Under the pieces are notes generated by a model. That model was not told where the DNA came from. It saw nothing but the letters and a program-made list of their open reading frames with translations, and searched no databases. A DNA stretch of 44,915 nucleotides from an uncultured Acetatifactor sp. (GTDB lineage: Bacteria; Bacillota; Clostridia; Lachnospirales; Lachnospiraceae), in assembly GCA_910580225.1 (NCBI GenBank), contig CAJTXE010000036.1, forward strand, positions 1-44,915, read 5' to 3'. A program made the translations under genes and the position numbers. The first letter of the stretch is position 1; every line of letters begins with the position of its first letter. Positions 40,874-44,915 of this stretch are shown piece by piece.

Positions 40874-40987
40874 AGAATGATGTATGGGGAAATACATATA
40901 GAAATTTTAGGAAAAAGATCCTGAATTAAAATATGGGCAGTATACCTTGTGATATACCGCCCTGTTTTTTGCAATATTGGTTCAAAT

Positions 40988-41857
40988 TCAAGCTAACTGT
41001 AAACCAGCCAGTTCCTCCACTTCTTCTATAGGCAGACCAGAACCAATCGCGATTTCTTCAAATGATAGTTTGCCTATTGTTAATAAGCGTTTCGCTGTTT
41101 CAACTTTTGTATCATGCTCTTTGCTTTTGACATAAGAGCGCATCACTTCTTCCTGATCATATAATTCCATCATCATGTTGACAACCTCCTTTTCTTTGCT
41201 TTCGAGATATTCTTTCAGCACATTCCTGTCTTTGCAGATGCGAATCGCTTCCTGTATAGCCTTTCTGGTCCTTCCATGAAACGACACTTGTTCCTGGCAT
41301 ATTCTGGTAAATGTTACATACTGGTGGATAATATCACCTTCTCTGCCATCATAGATGATCTTGGCTTTAACATCTATGCAAATATCCTCCCCACCAAAAA
41401 ACTCTTCTGAAAAGGATATTTCTTCTGGCCGTTCTTTTCTGTTGCCCAGATATATAACATACAATTCCGGTTTGGGCATTTTCAATTTTGTACTGTTATA
41501 AATATCCTGCTCTGTTACTCTAAAATATTCCCGATATGTCTGTACAAGATACATAAGGATACGGAACAAAATATTTACTGTCCATGTGGCCTGAGCCTCA
41601 ATCAGTATCAAAATCCGGTTACCTACTGAAAATCCCAGATCATTATAGATATCATCAACAAGAACATTATTGATGGTGATATCTTTTATGTCATCTTCGG
41701 TAGTTTGTTTATCATCTGGGTGAAGTGCCTGATATAACTGTATCAAATACTTTTTATCTTTAAAAAGATTTGTAAAAACGCTGTCTTTAATAGTACGTTT
41801 CATTACAGGAACGGATTCCTGCTGTGTGTTTTCTGAAATTTTTGCATTATGTTCCAT
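40988..41857 (-). CDS. Rpn-like PD-(D/E)XK nuclease / recombination-promoting protein
   Basis: A 289-residue protein with the N-terminal nuclease-like segment of Rpn proteins: KDSVFTNLFKDKKYLIQLYQ near residue 25, ILILIEAQATWTVNILFRIL near 85 (the E-x-Q pair of the PD-(D/E)XK core), LYVIYLGNRKERP near 135. The C-terminus has a helical E-E-V/K-rich stretch and ends SGLPIEEVEELAGL. It is more AT-rich than the transfer genes and probably a later acquisition. The start at the ATG at 41857 follows AGGTGACATCATTG. Such proteins are often called transposases; I see no terminal repeats. Confidence 0.75.
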   Translation of the reverse strand: MEHNAKISENTQQESVPVMKRTIKDSVFTNLFKDKKYLIQLYQALHPDDKQTTEDDIKDITINNVLVDDIYNDLGFSVGNRILILIEAQATWTVNILFRILMYLVQTYREYFRVTEQDIYNSTKLKMPKPELYVIYLGNRKERPEEISFSEEFFGGEDICIDVKAKIIYDGREGDIIHQYVTFTRICQEQVSFHGRTRKAIQEAIRICKDRNVLKEYLESKEKEVVNMMMELYDQEEVMRSYVKSKEHDTKVETAKRLLTIGKLSFEEIAIGSGLPIEEVEELAGLQLA

Positions 41858-41985
41858 CAATGATGTCACCTGCCTTATACATACATTTTCCCATATTTAT
41901 AATACCACAAAATCCCGCATGGTTCAATGGATTTCCTTTATCTGTATTCTGTCCGGTTATATGGATTTTCACAATATATTTCACC

Positions 41986-42510
41986 TCATAAATCTCTGTC
42001 TGTCCGGTCATACCGCAAATGCCCCTGTATTACTCCTGCATGGTTCAGGATTTGGATGAAAGCCTTGCTTTGGCTCTCCAACGCCTTTTGATATCCGGAT
42101 TCTGTTAGAAACAGACGCATCCGCTCTCCCTTATCTCCTATGGGAGATTTGCTCGAAAGCACATCAAACACGATCATATGCTTTACCTCTGGGTCAAAGC
42201 GTTCCAGTGCCATGATGTCGTGCCCTTCCAGTTTTTGGGCACCAGATTCCTGTCTTGCCACAGCAATCATCTCTCCGACAGTCCTCGCTTTCCAGGGTAG
42301 GTGATAGTCTTTCTGAATGTCACAGATCAATTCCCTGCAGTCATTCTCTGAAAGTTCACGGAGTTTCTTTAACAGATTTTCAGCAATATTCCTCTTATCA
42401 TGGTCACGGGTATACCGGCAGAATATAGCAATTTCCTGTATCGCATCATACCTGTGGCAGCCCTCCAGCTGGAATACCATTCTTTTTTCATCCTCAGTCA
42501 ATGTTATCAT
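41986..42510 (-). CDS. Hypothetical helical protein
   Basis: A 174-residue soluble protein with GGAGGAAATAT before the ATG at 42510. The N-terminal 60 residues are helical (TEDEKRMVFQLEGCHRYDAI; RNIAENLLKKLRELSENDCR). The middle has LPWKARTVGEMIAVARQESG and the end is polar and basic. No signal peptide, membrane helix or catalytic motif is visible. It lies between an HTH-type gene and the Rpn-like gene. Family unknown to me. Confidence 0.6.
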   Translation of the reverse strand: MITLTEDEKRMVFQLEGCHRYDAIQEIAIFCRYTRDHDKRNIAENLLKKLRELSENDCRELICDIQKDYHLPWKARTVGEMIAVARQESGAQKLEGHDIMALERFDPEVKHMIVFDVLSSKSPIGDKGERMRLFLTESGYQKALESQSKAFIQILNHAGVIQGHLRYDRTDRDL

Positions 42511-42558
42511 ATATTTCCTCCAATCCGGCCTGATTGCTTGTAAATACCATTTAGCTGC

Positions 42559-43107
42559 TCATTCCTGTTCTCCGGCATCCTTATCGTTCGGAAAGAACTT
42601 CTCCAGAATATCAATGCTGTCTTTGGATGTATACCCCCACAGGATTGAGCTGAGTGCGTCAATCGCCTCCCGTCTCCTGCGGTAATAAGTACGGAAGCTG
42701 ATATCCCGGATATGGGGGCGCAGCTTCTCTATGATCTCTTCCACGTTTCGCAGCTGCTGTGGGGAGAGGAAAGAGTAATACAGCAGCCAGTAATAATTCT
42801 CCCCATTCTTGTGTTTGGTTCGGAGCAGGTCAATGGAAGTGTCCAGTAGTTTCAGCATCCGGTGGCTCCGTTCGATACATTTGGCATGGTGTTCGATGCT
42901 GCGGTCTGACAGATCTATCCCCGCCACATAGACAGACTCCAGAAAGTCCTCGATGGAACTCCCATACTCGATCTCAAACCGGCTCCTCACCTGCTGGACG
43001 GACAGCTCCAGACTCCACACCACATCCCTGTATTTTTTCAGCAGCTTCCAGGTATCATGGTACAGCGGGTTATCGGCAATGTTCATTTCTTCCTGATTCT
43101 TTTTCAT
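42559..43107 (-). CDS. Sigma- or ArpU-like helical regulator
   Basis: A 182-residue protein, mostly helical. The C-terminal part (YYSFLSPQQLRNVEEIIEKL, then ISFRTYYRRRREAIDALSS) has the S-x-R/S-T-Y-Y-R helix-turn-helix core seen in ArpU-type and sigma region 4-like phage/ICE regulators. GGAGGTGCCAAGGC precedes the ATG at 43107, and it overlaps the upstream gene by 4 bp. It probably acts on DNA with the winged-helix protein next to it. Confidence 0.6.
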   Translation of the reverse strand: MKKNQEEMNIADNPLYHDTWKLLKKYRDVVWSLELSVQQVRSRFEIEYGSSIEDFLESVYVAGIDLSDRSIEHHAKCIERSHRMLKLLDTSIDLLRTKHKNGENYYWLLYYSFLSPQQLRNVEEIIEKLRPHIRDISFRTYYRRRREAIDALSSILWGYTSKDSIDILEKFFPNDKDAGEQE

Positions 43108-44261
43108 GCCTTGGCACCTCCTTCCCTGTCTTTTTCGGTAGGAGAGAGCGTCAGCTCAAAGGTGTAGACCGGCTTATCATCCCCGCAGGATACAGTCATT
43201 CCGAACCGTACAGCCTCCTTCTTTATGTGGGATATATACTCTTCCCTGCAGGCGTCTGATAAAGGATATAACTTATATACGGATTTGGGGCACCGGAAAC
43301 AGGAAATCCCCTGTGCATCAAGGACTTGCGCCATTTTTGTAATGACTCCTTCCATGTTAGATTTTGAAACGCTGGACAATTCCTCTGAAACGCATACCTC
43401 GTGCTCTGTGACAGCGGAATCTGCCTGTGGTTCTGTTTCCTTCGGCAGGGTGACATTGATTTTCAAGACCATGGCAACCTCTTCTTTGTCAACGAGGACA
43501 TCTGATATCTGGAACATGGTGGAAAGATAGCTGTGCAGATAGATCACGCTGCCTGTCCTTCCGGGGAAAGACATTAAGGAGATATAGTCCATATCAGCGA
43601 ATTTTTTCAGCACACGCCCTGTTGTGGCTTTGGAGATGCCCCAGCGGACAGCCATTTCACTGTAGGCTACCAGAGGAGAGCCGGTGCCGTTGCGGAGATA
43701 GACAACCGGACTGATCTCCGAACCCTGCACCTGGCTGTCATTGTAGACAGCGGACATCCACAGATCCAGCAGGATATCCATTTCCGAACAGCGGCCGGCG
43801 CTGACCAGTTCCGTTGCAACCACAGTCGGCATAAAGAAAAAGCCCGTATCTTTTTGACAGGGGCAGTTGTAGTCCAATACGGTATTATGTTTTTTCCAGT
43901 CACGGATTTTGTATTTGACCACCTTTCCACGGTCCAGAAAAAGATAGGAGATAAGGTGGCGTTTCTGCAGTTCGTCCAGGATGGAAACTGCCTGGCACTG
44001 GAAACGGGTACGGAACCATGCGGACAGTTCTTTCACGGTGCAGATCCACTCACCGGGATATACCGTATAGCCGATACCATCTATGCGGAGGTAAGAAGTA
44101 CGGAAGTTCGCATAGTTGCAAAGTACCGTATAATAAAAAAGATCGGAACCCCCGCCTGTGCGAATGCTCCGGTCTGCCATTAAGTTCTGAATAAATTGCC
44201 GGTAAATCCGGCAGCGTGGATAGTCCACGACCTGTTTGATCTCTAATTGATATTCTGACAT
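43104..44261 (-). CDS. Winged-helix protein at the right end of the element
   Basis: A 385-residue protein starting at the ATG at 44261 (GGAGGG 4 bp upstream; the ATG at 44273 overlaps that ribosome site). Residues 65-115 look like a winged helix (CTVKELSAWFRTRFQCQAVS; ILDELQKRHLISYL) and a second MarR-like segment lies near 205-235 (YSEMAVRWGISKATTGRVLK). The C-terminal part is acidic and Ser-rich. It resembles replication or transfer regulators of ICEs without a clear family match. It is the gene nearest to the attachment site. Confidence 0.6.
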   Translation of the reverse strand: MSEYQLEIKQVVDYPRCRIYRQFIQNLMADRSIRTGGGSDLFYYTVLCNYANFRTSYLRIDGIGYTVYPGEWICTVKELSAWFRTRFQCQAVSILDELQKRHLISYLFLDRGKVVKYKIRDWKKHNTVLDYNCPCQKDTGFFFMPTVVATELVSAGRCSEMDILLDLWMSAVYNDSQVQGSEISPVVYLRNGTGSPLVAYSEMAVRWGISKATTGRVLKKFADMDYISLMSFPGRTGSVIYLHSYLSTMFQISDVLVDKEEVAMVLKINVTLPKETEPQADSAVTEHEVCVSEELSSVSKSNMEGVITKMAQVLDAQGISCFRCPKSVYKLYPLSDACREEYISHIKKEAVRFGMTVSCGDDKPVYTFELTLSPTEKDREGGAKA

Positions 44262-44659
44262 AGAACCCTCCATAAATTAGAGAAGCCTGTTTTGGAATAA
44301 AAGAATCCGTTTTTGTTGTCAGCCGGTGTGGGCTGTGATAGAATGAGACTATCCGATGCGGCTCAGGACTTTCCACCTGAGTACACATCCGCAACAAAAT
44401 ATAGACTTTAAAATTTGAATTGATTTGCATGAATCAGCATAGAAATCAAACGGTGATTCTGCTAATTTTTTGCTAATCGACGTTCCTAAAAACGGCTTCT
44501 GCTAATTTTTTGCTAATTTGATGAAAGTGGATAGTAGTAGATAAAATTGTACAATATGCAATAAAAAAGCACAATAAGCTGGGTTCTACGAGGACACTTT
44601 AGACATAAAAGAGCATGAAAAGATGTGTAAGGTAACCGCAGGACAAGGTATAAGTTTTC
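44262..44659. other. Non-coding right end of the element
   Basis: About 400 bp with no gene. It contains a hairpin (CTCAGG 44362-44367 / CCTGAG 44376-44381, with outer GCGG/CCGC pairs), an AT-rich stretch with two 21-bp direct repeats (44457-44517), and the sequence running into the tRNA fragment. It probably holds the integrase and excisionase binding sites of the attachment region. Confidence 0.6.
44457..44517. repeat. Two perfect 21-bp direct repeats near the attachment site
   Basis: TTCTGCTAATTTTTTGCTAA followed by T is present at 44457-44477 and at 44497-44517, exactly 40 bp apart. Each unit contains GCTAAT twice at an 11-bp step. Such phased repeats about 150 bp inside a tRNA attachment site fit arm-type sites of a tyrosine integrase. 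Confidence 0.75.
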
Positions 44660-44701
44660 CTCCTAAGCGTGGGGTCGGACGTTCAAGTCGTCTCGGGGAC
44701 G
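44660..44701 (+). other. 3' part of a tRNA-Arg(CCT) gene, attachment site (attR)
   Basis: The sequence folds as the 3' part of a tRNA: anticodon loop CTCCTAA (44660-44666, anticodon CCT), the 3' anticodon stem strand GCGTG (44667-44671), variable loop GGGTC, T-arm GGACG/TTCAAGT/CGTCT (44677-44693), acceptor strand CGGGGAC (44694-44700) and a G. The five bases before the loop (TTTTC) cannot pair with GCGTG, and no 5' half is present. It is the duplicated 3' end left by integration into a tRNA gene, not a working tRNA. Confidence 0.8.
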
Positions 44702-44705
44702 CTGG

Positions 44706-44748
44706 AAAGCATTGAAAACACTGGATTTTTCAATGCTTTTCTTTTTTT
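44706..44748 (+). terminator. Host tRNA terminator after the attachment site
   Basis: AAAGCATTGAAAA (44706-44718) pairs with TTTTTCAATGCTTT (44726-44739), followed by TCTTTTTTT. It is the natural terminator of the host tRNA gene and shows that chromosome begins directly after the tRNA fragment. Confidence 0.85.
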
Positions 44749-44864
44749 GTCTCAAGAGAAAATCAAAAGTCAGAGGACTCGTTTTTTGAGATATTTGTGA
44801 TGTGGTATAAAAAAAGTTGACACTCTATTCTCAAGGATTTGAGATATAATCAAGAGAATGAGGA

Positions 44865-44915
44865 GTGCGCCAGTTCGGCGCTTGAAATATAAGTGGGTGA
44901 AATTCCCACTCTGGT
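44865..44915 (+). other. Possible 5' end of a group II intron, cut by the window edge
   Basis: The sequence starts GTGCGCCAGTTCGGCGC, the GUGYG 5' end and first stem typical of bacterial group II introns, and continues with GTGGGTGAAATTCCCAC, a hairpin common in their domain I. An FMN riboswitch also contains GGGTGAAATTCCC, but its usual flanking bases are absent. Only 51 bases are visible, so the call is tentative. It lies in the chromosomal flank. Confidence 0.45.

Noticed and set aside
40988..41857. Insertion sequence around the Rpn-like gene
   Set aside because: Rpn proteins are sometimes labelled transposases, but I see no terminal inverted repeats or target duplication flanking the gene.
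44660..44701. Functional tRNA gene
   Set aside because: The 5' acceptor strand, D-arm and 5' anticodon stem are absent; only the 3' part is present.
44865..44915. FMN riboswitch at the right edge
   Set aside because: GGGTGAAATTCCC fits the FMN riboswitch core, but the expected CTTCGGGGCA before it and ACCGGCGGT after it are missing, while GTGCG plus a GCGCC/GGCGC stem fits a group II intron better. It stays unresolved because the window ends.
1..44915. CRISPR array
   Set aside because: The repeats found (25688-25716, 33662-33733, 40835-40873, 44457-44517) are short, few and phased like protein-binding sites, with no regular spacers.

Overview
The window looks like the right-hand part of a large integrative and conjugative element (ICE) from a gut Firmicute, probably a Lachnospiraceae-type Clostridium relative. 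The reasons are strong AGGAGG ribosome sites throughout, frequent TTG starts, moderate GC, and the families present (DUF932, DUF4313, DUF6075, DUF5697, DUF6100, CD1110-type VirB4, CD1112-type TrbL). The right end appears to be visible: the 3' part of a tRNA-Arg(CCT) gene lies at 44660-44701, followed by the host terminator and about 170 bp of chromosome. A 21-bp direct repeat sits just inside that junction. No integrase or relaxase is encoded here, so the element continues past the left edge.

Layout. 1-523: no convincing gene. 524-1112 (+): a sigma/HTH regulator pair. 1234-8928 (-): accessory genes, including a 1016-residue fusion of an adenine-type methyltransferase and an SF2/SNF2-type helicase, and a sigma-like factor. 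9032-12377 (-): DNA-processing genes (cysteine-cluster protein, DUF932, membrane protein, SSB). 12799-15492 (-): a small operon with another sigma factor and a zinc-finger protein. 15734-25567 (-): a Tad-type pilus locus (Flp-like pilin, TadC, TadB, TadA, TadZ-like ATPase, CpaB/RcpC, prepilin peptidase, large secreted protein, two more pilin-like proteins). 25988-27392: tandem paralogous XRE regulators and one plus-strand secreted or anchored protein. 27492-40601 (-): a conjugative type IV secretion operon (VirB2-like, TrbL/VirB6-like, signal-peptide protein, C39-type peptidase, PrgI-VirB4 fusion, DUF5697, DUF6100, winged-helix protein, VirD4, S1 protein). 40988-44261 (-): Rpn-like nuclease, two small proteins and a winged-helix protein.

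How it may work together. The pilus operon and the secretion operon begin at two promoters that share an identical 30-bp block, a -10 box at the same distance, and arrays of a GTGCCAA-type heptamer at 10-11 bp steps. Each leader also holds one or more intrinsic terminators before the first gene, as does the ssb leader. This suggests that the pilus and the mating channel are switched on together by one activator, possibly with antitermination. The pilus would then serve as the mating-pair apparatus of a Gram-positive conjugative element. Three small membrane proteins of the pilus locus share an N-x-R-G-D motif just before their membrane helix, the expected cut site of the encoded prepilin peptidase. 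The VirD4 gene appears to start at AUA, so an ATG-based gene call loses both membrane helices.
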